Assembly: GCF_009695585.1 (NCBI RefSeq)
Contig: NZ_VUNR01000024.1
Coordinates: 1-46,701, forward strand
Length of the DNA stretch: 46,701 nucleotides
Origin: Anaerovibrio slackiae
GTDB taxonomy: Bacteria; Bacillota; Negativicutes; Selenomonadales; Selenomonadaceae
Direction: 5' to 3'
In this document: in pieces, positions 16,934-26,195 of the stretch
Layout: every line of letters starts with the position of its first letter
How positions within the stretch are numbered: position 1 is the stretch's first letter
The notes under the pieces: model-generated
Told to the model about the DNA's origin: nothing
The model's database searches: none
What the model saw: the letters and a program-made list of their open reading frames with translations, nothing else
Position numbers and translations under genes: made by a program

Positions 16934-17875
16934 TCACTTAATAAAATTTTTCATCATATTCAACAGAGCCGGTAAAAGCACAATGACGAATATTGACGGA
17001 AAAATAAACAAGACTAAAGGAAAAATCATCTTGACAGGTGCTTTCATAGCCTCTGCCTTGACGGTCTGACGCCGCCGCTCGCGCATATTGATAGCCTGAT
17101 TATTCAAAGTTTTGCCTAAGCTGGTTCCCAGCCGCTCCGCCTGAATAATCGCCGTAACAAAAAGGGCAACCTCCTGCACCTCGCACCGCTCTCCCATCAT
17201 GCGGAGAGCCTGCCTGCGTGGCAGTCCCATGCGCACATCATCCAGCATCCTTGAACATTCCTCTATCAGAGGCCCCTTCATGCGCTCTACGATGCGCCGC
17301 AGGGCTGCATCAAAGGACAAACCTGCCTGCACGCTTACACAGAGCAAATCCAGCACCTCCGGCAGCTGCTTCGTAATCAGCTTCTGCCTTTTCTGTGCCA
17401 TAATCCTCAGCATAATCCAAGGCAAGGCAGCCCCCAGAGCCGTAAACAAAATCATCACCATTACCAGCTGAACAGGTGCCAGGTCAGGCCGCCCGTATAC
17501 ATACTTGATGGCAATGACAATCACCACGAGAACTACAATCACCCAAAAAACAGCATATCCCTGGGCTGTCCACACACGCCCCTTACCAGCCGTCACCAGC
17601 TTTCGCTCAAGAGCAGCTGACCAGGCAGCAGGAGCCAGCCTGGTAATCAGATTCCCCAAATAATGGCCCAATGGTGTAATGACACGCTCACGAAAACCGG
17701 GAATCTCATCTTTGTTGTAATCAGTCCGCCGGATTTTTTTGCCTTCATATCCTTCATCAAGGGATTTCAGTCTTTCAGTCAGTTCCTTCTGAGGTATTAC
17801 CTTAGCCTTGATGATAGCATACATGATGGCAAAAGCCAGCAAAGCCACTGAAAGAGAAAATACTGCTAACAGCAT
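16934..17875 (-). CDS. tadC: Tad pilus inner-membrane platform protein TadC
   Basis: 313 aa. An N-terminal helix, a basic cytoplasmic region, then membrane segments and the type II secretion F domain: LPEVLDLLCVSVQAGLSFDAALRRI, followed by AIIQAERLGTSLGKTLNNQA and MRERRRQTVKAEAMKAPVKMIFPLVLFIFPS. It pairs with TadB as the second GspF-like platform subunit on which TadA acts. Its start codon shares a base with the tadA stop. Confidence 0.93.
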   Translation of the reverse strand: MLLAVFSLSVALLAFAIMYAIIKAKVIPQKELTERLKSLDEGYEGKKIRRTDYNKDEIPGFRERVITPLGHYLGNLITRLAPAAWSAALERKLVTAGKGRVWTAQGYAVFWVIVVLVVIVIAIKYVYGRPDLAPVQLVMVMILFTALGAALPWIMLRIMAQKRQKLITKQLPEVLDLLCVSVQAGLSFDAALRRIVERMKGPLIEECSRMLDDVRMGLPRRQALRMMGERCEVQEVALFVTAIIQAERLGTSLGKTLNNQAINMRERRRQTVKAEAMKAPVKMIFPLVLFIFPSIFVIVLLPALLNMMKNFIK

Positions 17876-19269
17876 CAGTAATACCTCCCCCCGGCTTCCT
17901 CATCCGGCATGAAGAAGTCCTCCGGCAGCTCAACGCCGTTTGTTTGGAACTTTTCCATAAACCCCGGCTGCATACCCGTAGAAACAAAATGACCGGTCAG
18001 CTTGCCATCTGCATCCATGCCCGTCTGCTCAAAACGGAACAAATCCTGGGTGGTTATTACATCACCTTCCATGTGCTGCACTTCGGTAATATAGGTGATT
18101 TTACGAGAGCCATCCTTGAGCCGGGACTGCTGCAAAATCAGCTCAATAGCAGAAGAAATCTGCTCACGAATAGCACGGACAGGCATCTCAAAGCCCGCCA
18201 TCAGCACCATGGTCTCCAGACGGCTGAGGGCATCCCTTGGCGTATTGGCATGAGCCGTAGTCAGGGAACCATCATGACCTGTGTTCATGGCCTGCAGCAT
18301 ATCAAGAGCCTCGCCGGAACGAACCTCGCCTACAATGATGCGGTCAGGACGCATACGCAGTGCATTCTTCACTAAGTCACGGATAGTAATCTGACCGGAA
18401 CCTTCAATATTGGCAGGCCTTGACTCCAGCGTTACTACATGGGTCTGCTGCAGCTTCAGCTCCGCCGCATCCTCTATAGTGACTATACGCTCATTCTCAG
18501 GAATAAATGAAGATAGCACATTCAGTGTAGTGGTCTTGCCGGAGCCAGTACCCCCTGATACGAGGATATTTATTCTCGCCTGAATACATGCCTTGATAAA
18601 ATCAGCCATCTTCCTGTCCAGTGTGCCGAAGCTGATGAGGTTTTCTACCGAAAGAGCCTTCTGGGCAAACTTACGAATGGTGATGCATGGACCACACAGT
18701 GCCAAAGGCGGAATAATGATATTTACACGGGAACCGTCTTTCAGGCGGGCATCCACCAACGGCGTGGACTCATCAATATGCCTGCCAATAGGTGACAAAA
18801 TACGCTCAATAATATTCATCACATGAGCATCATCATGAAACTGCACCCCGGAAAGCTGCAGCTTGCCCATGCGCTCAATAAACACCTTCTTGGGCCCATT
18901 GACCATAATCTCTGTAATGGATGGGTCCTTTAATAGTGACTCGATAGGACCCAGCCCCAGCATTTCATCTCTCAGGTCAGAAACAATCCGCCCCCGCTCG
19001 CTGACAGGGACAGCAAAAGGATTATCCTCCAGCACCTTGTCCACATAGTTGCCTATAACCTGCTCCACCTCGGCAGCATCCTGCTGCACGGCAGACAAAA
19101 CCATCTGCTCGGTAGGCGTCATCTGCTCCACAATAATCTTATGGACAGACTGCTTAATAGTCTGATAATCATTATCTACTGTTTCTGATGAAATAGTAGC
19201 AAAAATCTGTACCTGGACATTCGGCTGATTGCCACGCCCCAATTTCTCCAATAATGTCAAGACCTTCAC
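17875..19269 (-). CDS. tadA: Tad pilus assembly ATPase TadA/CpaF
   Basis: 464 aa. A hexameric secretion ATPase (GspE/VirB11 family). Walker A is [11 protein letters not shown] near residue 240; the Walker B region and His box follow in [29 protein letters not shown] and TTAHANTP. The N-terminal domain [22 protein letters not shown] is the usual CpaF N-terminal signature. It powers Flp pilus extension from the cytoplasmic face. The reading opens with GTG, only one base after an AAAGGA, so the precise start is uncertain. Confidence 0.95.
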   Translation of the reverse strand: MKVLTLLEKLGRGNQPNVQVQIFATISSETVDNDYQTIKQSVHKIIVEQMTPTEQMVLSAVQQDAAEVEQVIGNYVDKVLEDNPFAVPVSERGRIVSDLRDEMLGLGPIESLLKDPSITEIMVNGPKKVFIERMGKLQLSGVQFHDDAHVMNIIERILSPIGRHIDESTPLVDARLKDGSRVNIIIPPLALCGPCITIRKFAQKALSVENLISFGTLDRKMADFIKACIQARINILVSGGTGSGKTTTLNVLSSFIPENERIVTIEDAAELKLQQTHVVTLESRPANIEGSGQITIRDLVKNALRMRPDRIIVGEVRSGEALDMLQAMNTGHDGSLTTAHANTPRDALSRLETMVLMAGFEMPVRAIREQISSAIELILQQSRLKDGSRKITYITEVQHMEGDVITTQDLFRFEQTGMDADGKLTGHFVSTGMQPGFMEKFQTNGVELPEDFFMPDEEAGGRYY

Positions 19270-19277
19270 ATCCTTTG

Positions 19278-19715
19278 CTACTTTCTATCCGTATACATAG
19301 TATAAGTGATGCTCATTGCATCGCCTATGCTATTTCCCAGCATGTTATTAACGGCATTGGCAATAGCGCTATCCTTGCTTAGCTTTGCCTGAGCCCGTAC
19401 CACCACATTGTGACGATCAGCATCATAGGTAACAGACAAAAAATCATTATTGTTGCCATTCTTGCTGTCAGGCTGCCACACATATATATCGCTTACCATG
19501 GTAATGCCACTGGTAGCGTTCCTGATAATGGTTTTATAATCATCATCAGTGCTTTTTAGTGAAGCCTCATGGGCTACACTGCGCACTGTATTACTCATAG
19601 TCAGATAATCACTGAATGCCATGCCAAAATAAATGACACCCATGGACAGCAGCAAAAACAATGGCAGCACCACGGCAAACTCTACTATCCCCTGTGCCCT
19701 TTGTCCTCTCAGCAT
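19278..19715 (-). CDS. tadE: TadE-like pseudopilin
   Basis: 145 aa. It has a short leader then QGIVEFAVVLPLFLLLSMGVIYFG, the TadE pattern with a Glu early in the hydrophobic stretch, so it is likely cut after QG by the prepilin peptidase encoded at 26196. The remainder is a small periplasmic domain. GAGGAGG lies 7 bp before the ATG. It is separated from the pilin genes by a stem-loop at 19763-19790 and lies 9 bp before tadA. Confidence 0.88.
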   Translation of the reverse strand: MLRGQRAQGIVEFAVVLPLFLLLSMGVIYFGMAFSDYLTMSNTVRSVAHEASLKSTDDDYKTIIRNATSGITMVSDIYVWQPDSKNGNNNDFLSVTYDADRHNVVVRAQAKLSKDSAIANAVNNMLGNSIGDAMSITYTMYTDRK

Positions 19716-19762
19716 ACCGCCGCCTCCTCAAACCTATACAAACAAGCAATCTCAAAAATCAT

Positions 19763-19790
19763 ACCGCCTGCGACTTCCATCACAGGCGGT
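19763..19790 (-). terminator. Intercistronic stem-loop between the pilin genes and tadE (attenuator candidate)
   Basis: A perfect 8-bp GC-rich stem (ACCGCCTG/CAGGCGGT) with a 12-nt loop, followed on the minus strand by ATGATTTTT. It may end part of the transcripts after flp and so keep pilin mRNA above that of the assembly genes. Confidence 0.55.
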
Positions 19791-19811
19791 CATACCATCT
19801 TGCAAAACCGG

Positions 19812-20015
19812 CTATCCGCCGACTACTAACTGCACTTTGGCTACAATTTCGGCAAAGTTCTCCAGGACAGCCTCCTTCAGGGCACTATCTCCAGCCAAGG
19901 TGGCAGCCAGTGCCAAAACTGCTACGAAAGCCAACAGCAGGGCATACTCCACCATGCCTTGAGCGTTCTGTTTTCCACACCAGCAGTCACTGAAAAAAAC
20001 TATCAGCATATCCAT
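19812..20015 (-). CDS. flp: Flp-type pilin, second copy
   Basis: 67 aa. The leader contains Cys residues (SDCWCGKQ), then NAQGMVEYALLLAFVAVLALAATLAG. Cleavage after QG would leave a mature pilin starting MVEYAL with Glu at +3. Compared with the copy at 20038, the leader is longer, two cysteines precede the cut site, and the C terminus is hydrophobic (VQLVVGG). It could be a minor pilin. The gap to the first copy is 22 bp. Confidence 0.88.
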   Translation of the reverse strand: MDMLIVFFSDCWCGKQNAQGMVEYALLLAFVAVLALAATLAGDSALKEAVLENFAEIVAKVQLVVGG

Positions 20016-20037
20016 TGCTCTCTAATTTTAGTTCAAC

Positions 20038-20223
20038 TTAACGCTTAGTAACCTGATTGGTAGTATCACTGAATACATTCTTGATAGCCTCGCTCAGACC
20101 GCCACTTTGTGTCAGCACAATAGCCAGAACTACAACAAATGCCAAAATCAGGGCGTACTCTACGATACCCTGCGCCTTCTGGCTCAGGTAACGATTCTTG
20201 AGATGAGTTAAAATAGTGAACAT
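20038..20223 (-). CDS. flp: Flp-type pilin, first copy
   Basis: 61 aa with a classic Flp layout: a short basic leader, SQKAQG cut site, then IVEYALILAFVVVLAIVLTQSGG and a short hydrophilic tail. AGGAGG lies 8 bp before the ATG, the strongest such site in the operon, fitting a major subunit. Confidence 0.92.
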   Translation of the reverse strand: MFTILTHLKNRYLSQKAQGIVEYALILAFVVVLAIVLTQSGGLSEAIKNVFSDTTNQVTKR

Positions 20224-20274
20224 AATTCATTCCTCCTATGAATAAAAAAAATAATAAATATAAAATATTAATAT

Positions 20275-20292
20275 CGCCGATAAATATCAGCG
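20275..20292 (-). other. Stem-loop upstream of flp
   Basis: CGCCGATA and TATCAGCG pair perfectly (one G-T) around a 2-nt loop, in an AT-rich 88-bp gap between tadB and flp. It is not followed by an unbroken T-run. It may protect the 5' end of a processed pilin mRNA or be a weak terminator. Confidence 0.4.
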
Positions 20293-20311
20293 TATATTAC
20301 AAAAACAAAAA

Positions 20312-21304
20312 CTAAATATCTATATCAACAATCCTCTTGATGACAACGCAGCCTATTACTATCATAACCAAGGAGCCAGCGACTGCCATCCTGCCAATGG
20401 GATCATTAAATAACGGATCCAGATAAGCAGGATTTATAGTGCTCAGAAAACCTGCCAAGGCAAACGGCAACACTACAAGGATAAACCCTGACATGCGCCC
20501 CTGGGCTGTCAACGCCATAACCTCCCGGCGCATCCGGATGCGGTCATTGATAGTCTCACTGATATTATCAAGAATCTGAGCCAAGTTGCCGCCTACCTGC
20601 CGCTGAATGAGCACGGCTGCCACCACCAGGTTGAAATCAGGGCTTTTGATGCGCTTGGTCATATTATTGAGGGCCTCCTCCAAGGAAATCCCCACATTGA
20701 CATCCCTGACCACTTTGTTGATTTCCAGCCGGACAGGGTCATTCATCTCTCCAGCCACATGCTCCATTGCCTGCATAAAGCTGAAACCTGCCCTGAGGGC
20801 ATTTGCCACCATGCTGAGCATATCGCCCAGCTGATTGACAAAGGCCGCCTGCCTGCGCTGTATGCGGATAGACAGAGCAATCATACAGCCCAGGATGCCG
20901 CCAATGAACCCCAGTGCCGCCATCAGCACATCCAATGTCAACAGCCCCAGCACCAGTGCCGCCACTGCACCTGTTCCCAGCATAATAACCTGAAACTCGC
21001 TGCCCAGAAAAGGCCACGCTGCCTGCTGCATCTTCATGTCCAGGCTGTTATCCTTCTGAAAGCGGCTTATCTTAGCGCCTACAACCTGTATAAAAAGCCG
21101 TAGCCTCTCCACCAGCGGCTTGACGCCATCACGCCTGTGACCATGCTTCCTGCTGGCATTTTGCAGGCTCACATCCACCCCGGCGAAATAGGCCATACGG
21201 TTCTTGATGGTTTTCTGCTCCGAAACCTTGCGGCTCAAAAAAAACATGGAAAGGCTGAAGCCCAAAATGACAGCCAGCACGGCTATTGCAATATTCAGTA
21301 TCAT
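20312..21304 (-). CDS. tadB: Tad pilus inner-membrane platform protein TadB
   Basis: 330 aa with an N-terminal helix, a cytoplasmic stretch, and the GspF-type domain: LGDMLSMVANALRAGFSFMQAMEHVA, then AVLIQRQVGGNLAQILDNI and IRMRREVMALTAQGRMSG, with two C-terminal helices. It is a partner of TadC. ATGA overlap with the preceding ATPase gene indicates coupled translation. Confidence 0.93.
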   Translation of the reverse strand: MILNIAIAVLAVILGFSLSMFFLSRKVSEQKTIKNRMAYFAGVDVSLQNASRKHGHRRDGVKPLVERLRLFIQVVGAKISRFQKDNSLDMKMQQAAWPFLGSEFQVIMLGTGAVAALVLGLLTLDVLMAALGFIGGILGCMIALSIRIQRRQAAFVNQLGDMLSMVANALRAGFSFMQAMEHVAGEMNDPVRLEINKVVRDVNVGISLEEALNNMTKRIKSPDFNLVVAAVLIQRQVGGNLAQILDNISETINDRIRMRREVMALTAQGRMSGFILVVLPFALAGFLSTINPAYLDPLFNDPIGRMAVAGSLVMIVIGCVVIKRIVDIDI

Positions 21305-22428
21305 CCTGCACCACGCCCTGTATCATTCTGATGAATAATCCTGCCAGCCAGATAGTTGATGCTCATTGCCAGCGGGCTGTCCGGCTCCAGATCAAGTGCC
21401 ATCTGGCCGTTGTCCGCAGCCTTTGACACTACCATGTAGGCATTAGGCACCACAGCCTCCACCGGATAGCCGATAGCCTCGGACATTTTCCGCTTTGACT
21501 CCTGATTGCAGGGCACTACACGGGTAAAAACCACCTTGACACGCTGCTGGTAATCCTCCCATGCCTCGAAAATATCCAGGGCACGCTGGGCATGCTTAAC
21601 CTCATAGGCCCCATTCAGCATGGAAACCACATAGGTCATGCCTGACATCTCCGCCGCAGCGATAGATGTAGGATTAAAGCCTGCCGGAACATCAATCAGG
21701 AGATATTTAAACAGGGATTTGGACATCTTGATAAGCGTTTCCAGGTTAGGAATGCTCACCTTATCTATATAGCTTGGCGTCTTGGTGCCGCAAAGCACCG
21801 ACACCTTGTCATTAACCTTCGTAAAATAAGACCGCAGCTCCAGAGGAGACAGGAAGGACACATCCCGCGTTGCCTCAAAAATGGTACTCTGGGGCTCCAG
21901 ATTGAAAAACACCGCCATATCGCCAAACTGCAGATCGGCATCAATAATCCCCACCTGCTCACCAGTGCTACGCCCCAGTGCCATAGCCAGATTGGCAATC
22001 AAAGTAGTCTTGCCGCTCTTGCCCTTGGGACTGAAAAAGGTCATCACCTGGGAATCCATCTCCATACCATTAGTGGTATATGTCTTGATGGCTTCCTTCA
22101 GGTTGGCATAGCTAAAAGGCTTTATCAGGTAGCCGCTGGCACCTGACTGAATAAAATGACTGGTTCTATCTGCCTGCCACTTCTCACCTGTACAGATGAT
22201 GGCTGCCTGGGGGAAGGACGCGATAAACTCCTGCAAAAGCTCCGTGGCATTGTCCATATCTGCATCCAGAAGGATAATATTGGGATTGAATACCCTGCCC
22301 TGCCCCAGTGCATCATTGCTGTTCTGATACCTGGCCGCCAGCTCCATATCCTGAGCCGACTCTATTACCTTTGACAGCTGTTCCAGCAGAAGGCGGTTAT
22401 GCTCTACCAACATAATCTTATATTGCAT
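21301..22428 (-). CDS. tadZ: TadZ/CpaE-type protein: receiver-like domain plus MinD-like ATPase
   Basis: 375 aa. Residues 1-~115 form a response-regulator-like domain that keeps the phosphoryl Asp position (ILLDADM) and the later Lys (YLIKPF). A MinD/ParA-type ATPase follows, with deviant Walker A FFSPKGKSGKTTL and IIDADLQFGD. TadZ proteins place the pilus machine at the cell pole. It is preceded by a second ATPase of the same type 13 bp away, and the stop overlaps tadB by 4 bp. Confidence 0.9.
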   Translation of the reverse strand: MQYKIMLVEHNRLLLEQLSKVIESAQDMELAARYQNSNDALGQGRVFNPNIILLDADMDNATELLQEFIASFPQAAIICTGEKWQADRTSHFIQSGASGYLIKPFSYANLKEAIKTYTTNGMEMDSQVMTFFSPKGKSGKTTLIANLAMALGRSTGEQVGIIDADLQFGDMAVFFNLEPQSTIFEATRDVSFLSPLELRSYFTKVNDKVSVLCGTKTPSYIDKVSIPNLETLIKMSKSLFKYLLIDVPAGFNPTSIAAAEMSGMTYVVSMLNGAYEVKHAQRALDIFEAWEDYQQRVKVVFTRVVPCNQESKRKMSEAIGYPVEAVVPNAYMVVSKAADNGQMALDLEPDSPLAMSINYLAGRIIHQNDTGRGAG

Positions 22429-22441
22429 CCCTCACTACCTC

Positions 22442-23290
22442 CTAACTGAAAATCTTGGAAAACCAGCCCCCGGACTTGCGCCTGCCGTTTTCCTCCCCAT
22501 GATCAAATACAGGCAAGCCGTCATCCTCATCATAGGCACGATTGGTATAACGGGAAATCAGCTTGCGGATTTCCGTGGCTAGTACACTATCAGAGCCTCC
22601 CAGCACCAGCGGTACGCCGGTCACAATGGATTCGCTGGCCGCCTTGAAGTCATTGGGCAGGATATGATAAAATTCTCCGCCCAGCAGCCTTTCCACATCC
22701 TCCATAGAAATGCGGGTTTTGGCATCACTGCGGTTCAGCACCAGCCGAATCTTGTTCGTATCATAGTTCAAGGTACGCAGCGTATCATTGCCGATCTTCA
22801 TATTTTTGATAGTGGGAATGAAATCCACCACCCCTAAAAAGGTCACTATAGTACTCAGATCCAGCATAGCAAGATTCAGCACGCTGAACATGCTGGTAGT
22901 ATCTATAATCACATAATCATAAAGCAGGCGCAGCTTCTCAATCAGCCTCCGGCAGTCATCAGCAGAAATGTTGTAGGCCTCATCCAAAAACTCCGGTGCC
23001 GGTACCACATCAAAGCTAATCATGCCATAGCGATACTGGGTAAGGCAATCCTGCAAAGGTACATCAGGCCTGCTGTTCATGGTTTCCAGTACATCCTTGA
23101 CGGAGCGTTCAACCTGAATATGCAGATAATTGGCCACATCACCAAACTGCAGATCATAATCCACCAGACACACCCTGTAGCCCTGACGTGCCAATTCAGA
23201 AGCCATGTTGACACCGATCAATGTCTTGCCCACGGAGGAAGCTGTGCTGAAAAAGGTGAGCACTACACCACTGATATTATCTTCAGGCAT
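22442..23290 (-). CDS. Second TadZ/CpaE-like MinD-family ATPase, no receiver domain
   Basis: 282 aa. It starts directly with the ATPase fold: TFFSTASSVGKTLIGVNMASEL and CLVDYDLQFGD, then YDYVIIDTTSMFSVLNLAML. Walker A reads TASSVGKT: the conserved GKT is present, but the lysine that precedes the loop in MinD/ParA proteins (K in KGKSGKTT of the neighbour) is not. The C terminus is Arg/Gly-rich and ends in an amphipathic GGWFSKIFS, which could be a membrane-targeting helix as in MinD. A paralogue with a different role from tadZ is likely. Confidence 0.82.
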   Translation of the reverse strand: MPEDNISGVVLTFFSTASSVGKTLIGVNMASELARQGYRVCLVDYDLQFGDVANYLHIQVERSVKDVLETMNSRPDVPLQDCLTQYRYGMISFDVVPAPEFLDEAYNISADDCRRLIEKLRLLYDYVIIDTTSMFSVLNLAMLDLSTIVTFLGVVDFIPTIKNMKIGNDTLRTLNYDTNKIRLVLNRSDAKTRISMEDVERLLGGEFYHILPNDFKAASESIVTGVPLVLGGSDSVLATEIRKLISRYTNRAYDEDDGLPVFDHGEENGRRKSGGWFSKIFS

Positions 23291-23363
23291 CTATACTCCC
23301 TCCTTCCCGCATCCAGCAAAAAATACCTAAGTTATTCAAAATACAAAACTGCATCATCGCAAA

Positions 23364-24896
23364 TCAATCAGCCTCCGGCAGCACAGGTCTCTGTGCCGTC
23401 TCTGCTTTTGCCTGCTTCTCCGCCTGCATGGCCTCCCGCTTGGCAGCTTCCTTAGCCTCGGCTTCTGCCTTCAGCTCCGCCTCTGCCTTGGCAACCCAGC
23501 TGTCATATATGCCAAAATCACGCTTGACATGAGGTACAGGTTCCTTAACAGGATGCTCTATCTTTTCCGGGTCGGTCTTGGCAAGGGGCTGTTTCTTTGG
23601 CGGATCATTTGGAAAAACCTCCTCCATCTCTGCCAGCTGACGCTTGCTTTCCTCCACAGCCTCTGCCATCTTATTGGAGGCCTTGACAGGATCATTTGCC
23701 GTCACAATCGTCGGCGTGATCAAAATCATCAGCTCGTGCTTATCCTTGGAATTGGAAGTATGCTTGAAAAATTCGCCAATAATTGGAATATCCCCCAAAA
23801 TAGGCACCTTGGTCACAATCTTGTTCTCCCGGTTATCAAGCAGGCCGCCAATAGACATGGTGCCGCCATCCGGCAAGGTCAGGACAGTTGATGCCTTGCG
23901 GGAGCTAAGCCCCGGAATCTTGCCGGCTGTAGTTGCCACAGCCGCTGCATCATTCAGATTGCTTACTTCCGCCTGCACACTGGTCGTAATCTTATTTTCA
24001 TGGTCCACAGTAGGCTTAATCTTGAGATGGATGCCGTACTCCTTCCAGGTAACGACAATCTCCCCGTCCTTGCTGGTAGGAATTCCCATCTCACCGCCAA
24101 TGAGGATTTCCGCTTCCTCACCGCTCATGGTGGTGATATTCGGCCTGGAGAGAATCCTCACCTTGTTCTTGGTGGCCAGCGCCTGAATCATAAAATCCAC
24201 CCGCTGGAAGGGATGCTTGGTCAGCTCATAATGATCCATGCCGCCGTAAAACTCCCCTATCGTACCAAAGGTAATGGAAGCTATGTTGTGATCATCCACT
24301 GAAACCTTGCTGGCGTTGGCATACTTAAAGCCCAGCTTGGACTCATCATCATCGGTAACATCAATGACCATCGCAGCCAGATTTACCATGGTAGGATTTT
24401 TCATCTGCAGCAGATCCACAATATTTTCTTCCCCTGCATAGACCTTCGCTATGCCCAGAGCCTTACTCTTTTCGTACTGATTCTCTACTACTCCCTGCAA
24501 TACCAGCTTTTCGCCCACCTTGGCTACCTGCACGCCAGACAGCCCCATGGACTGCTTGATAAACTGTGCCGTAGCCGTATCCGTGTTGCATACCGATATG
24601 ATAAAATCCTGGCGCATACCATTTACGCTCCACACAGAGAGACTGGTAGACCCCAATGCCTTCGCCACAATGTTCAGTTTAGTCTTGTCCAGCACCACCA
24701 CATCTGCAATCGCCGGATTAGCTACAGCAACCCGGTTGATGGGGGAGGAACCAGCCTGATAGAGATAGGCCTGATTTAATTCAAGCCATATAGGCTGTGC
24801 GGCTAGCGCGACAGCGGTAGCCGCAATAATAGCCATGGCTATTATTGCGCAAACATACCTTCGTATACTTGCAGATATTCTCTTTTTTTTCCTCAT
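23364..24896 (-). CDS. cpaC: Tad pilus outer-membrane secretin RcpA/CpaC
   Basis: 510 aa with a signal peptide or anchor (YVCAIIAMAIIAATAVALAA). Next come the pilus/secretin N domain (LELNQAYLYQAGSSPINRVAVANPAIADVVVLD style), a BON-like region, and the secretin core RILSRPNITTMSGEEAEILIGGEMG and GGTMSIGGLLDNRENKIVTKVPILGDIPIIG. The C-terminal ~90 residues are a charged Ala/Glu/Lys/Pro-rich extension after the secretin core. It forms the outer-membrane pore for the Flp pilus and shows that the host has an outer membrane. GGAGGG lies 10 bp upstream of the ATG. Confidence 0.94.
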   Translation of the reverse strand: MRKKKRISASIRRYVCAIIAMAIIAATAVALAAQPIWLELNQAYLYQAGSSPINRVAVANPAIADVVVLDKTKLNIVAKALGSTSLSVWSVNGMRQDFIISVCNTDTATAQFIKQSMGLSGVQVAKVGEKLVLQGVVENQYEKSKALGIAKVYAGEENIVDLLQMKNPTMVNLAAMVIDVTDDDESKLGFKYANASKVSVDDHNIASITFGTIGEFYGGMDHYELTKHPFQRVDFMIQALATKNKVRILSRPNITTMSGEEAEILIGGEMGIPTSKDGEIVVTWKEYGIHLKIKPTVDHENKITTSVQAEVSNLNDAAAVATTAGKIPGLSSRKASTVLTLPDGGTMSIGGLLDNRENKIVTKVPILGDIPIIGEFFKHTSNSKDKHELMILITPTIVTANDPVKASNKMAEAVEESKRQLAEMEEVFPNDPPKKQPLAKTDPEKIEHPVKEPVPHVKRDFGIYDSWVAKAEAELKAEAEAKEAAKREAMQAEKQAKAETAQRPVLPEAD

Positions 24897-24899
24897 ACC

Positions 24900-25901
24900 T
24901 TAAAATCCCTCCCTGCTGACGGATGTACCGCGAATAACCTCGACGCCACCCGATGATCTGGGAGCTGAAGCTGCTGGTGCTGCCGGTGCTGCAGGTCCGG
25001 GGGCCGGTGCCGCTGTCCTGGCGGGAGCAGGGGAAGCCTTTGGAGCTGCACCGGCTCCCTTGGCAGATTGCAGTGTAGAATAATGAACATGAGTAGTATT
25101 GACCGTAAACCTGTCTCTTGGCTTGTATGGCCGTAAGGTAAGGTACACTGTTCCCTCCTGGGCCTCCGTAATCAGCTTGAGGGCGTCCTCAGGTGTCAAG
25201 GCCAGAGTAGCTGTTGCCAGATTATCTATAGCCTTCGGAGCCGCAGAGGTATTTTCCTGACCGGCATTGCCTGCCCCATTGCCTTCCTTTTTCGTATCGC
25301 CAGCAGCTGCGTTAGCAGCGGTACCATTATTTGCAGGCTGCTCTGGTGTCTTGTTGATGGCCAGCAGCTGCACATCCTGCAGCACCACCCGTCCCAGCAT
25401 CTTGTTATCATTTTTGGCTATGATAATAACATCTACATAGTCTCCTGGCTGGGCAAACCCTGCTACGCCTGTTATATCCGTAATAGCAATAGAAACCGCA
25501 CGGCAGCTTGGCGGTATGCTGCCCGTAAACCCTGCCATTGCCATGTCTGACAGCACCTTCCTGCCGGATATGACATCATCCTTCATAATCTGAACCTTGG
25601 CAGGCTTATTCACCACATCCATCACGCTGCTCACCGCATCCGACGGTACAAGATGGGCAGGCATCTCCCGCACCTCCAGCATAGCTTCCTTGATGACGGT
25701 TTTTGGTGCAATATCCTGCTTCGCCACCACCACATGCACCATGTTTACCGACTCAGTTTCCTTGACAGCTTCCCTGCCGCTCAGAGAGAAAAACACCAAT
25801 ACCCCCAACAAAATGCTCGCAGCCCCTGCCAACATAATCCAATGCCGGTAAGTAATCTTTTCCAAAGCCTCTTTAAAAACCTTGGAAAATTTCGTAGCCA
25901 T
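24900..25901 (-). CDS. cpaB: Flp pilus assembly protein CpaB/RcpC
   Basis: About 333 aa. One membrane anchor (WIMLAGAASILLGVLVFFSL), then a SAF domain (VVVAKQDIAPKTVIKEAMLEVREMP) and the RcpC/CpaB domain with GFAQPGDYVDVII. A low-complexity Ala/Pro-rich stretch lies near the C terminus. It is a periplasmic partner of the secretin. The start at 25901 has AGGG about 9 bp upstream; the ATG eight codons earlier has none. First gene of the 13-kb operon, with a leader of roughly 200 nt. Confidence 0.9.
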   Translation of the reverse strand: MATKFSKVFKEALEKITYRHWIMLAGAASILLGVLVFFSLSGREAVKETESVNMVHVVVAKQDIAPKTVIKEAMLEVREMPAHLVPSDAVSSVMDVVNKPAKVQIMKDDVISGRKVLSDMAMAGFTGSIPPSCRAVSIAITDITGVAGFAQPGDYVDVIIIAKNDNKMLGRVVLQDVQLLAINKTPEQPANNGTAANAAAGDTKKEGNGAGNAGQENTSAAPKAIDNLATATLALTPEDALKLITEAQEGTVYLTLRPYKPRDRFTVNTTHVHYSTLQSAKGAGAAPKASPAPARTAAPAPGPAAPAAPAASAPRSSGGVEVIRGTSVSREGF

Positions 25902-26076
25902 ATTCATCATCCCTTTTTTTACCATACTTTATGCCCTGCGTCATTCTCTTTCGCATACATCCACGCATATCGCTGCCGGACACCTGCCCACAGCGATTTT
26001 ACGATAAGAACAATGTCGCAAAACACGATTTTGGCACCCTGTCGCCCTCCTCCGGACGCCCCTGTTGCAAAAGTGC

Positions 26077-26105
26077 TTCAAAAATCTCTCAGTATGCTCT
26101 ATAAT
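26077..26105 (+). promoter_or_regulatory. Promoter of the prepilin peptidase gene
   Basis: TTCAAA (26077-26082), 17 bp, TATAAT (26100-26105). It sits back to back with the promoter of the minus-strand tad operon, so one regulator could govern both. Confidence 0.6.
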
Positions 26106-26112
26106 ATTCTTG

Positions 26113-26141
26113 ACTATATAACATAATATAAGTTTTTTCAA
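26113..26141 (-). promoter_or_regulatory. Promoter of the tad operon
   Basis: On the minus strand TTGAAA (26136-26141), 17 bp, TATAGT (26113-26118). Its -10 lies 8 bp from the -10 of the divergent peptidase promoter. The leader to cpaB is about 200 nt and shows no gene. Confidence 0.6.
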
Positions 26142-26195
26142 GATATGTAAAGGGACTAATATCCCATATAAAAATATTCATAGGAGTATGAAATA

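Noticed and set aside
25902-26110. c-di-GMP (GEMM) riboswitch in the ~200-nt leader of the tad operon
   Set aside because: It would fit the nearby EAL gene, and a few short matches (ACGCAGGGCA) exist, but the conserved GEMM core and tetraloop-receptor pairings were not found.
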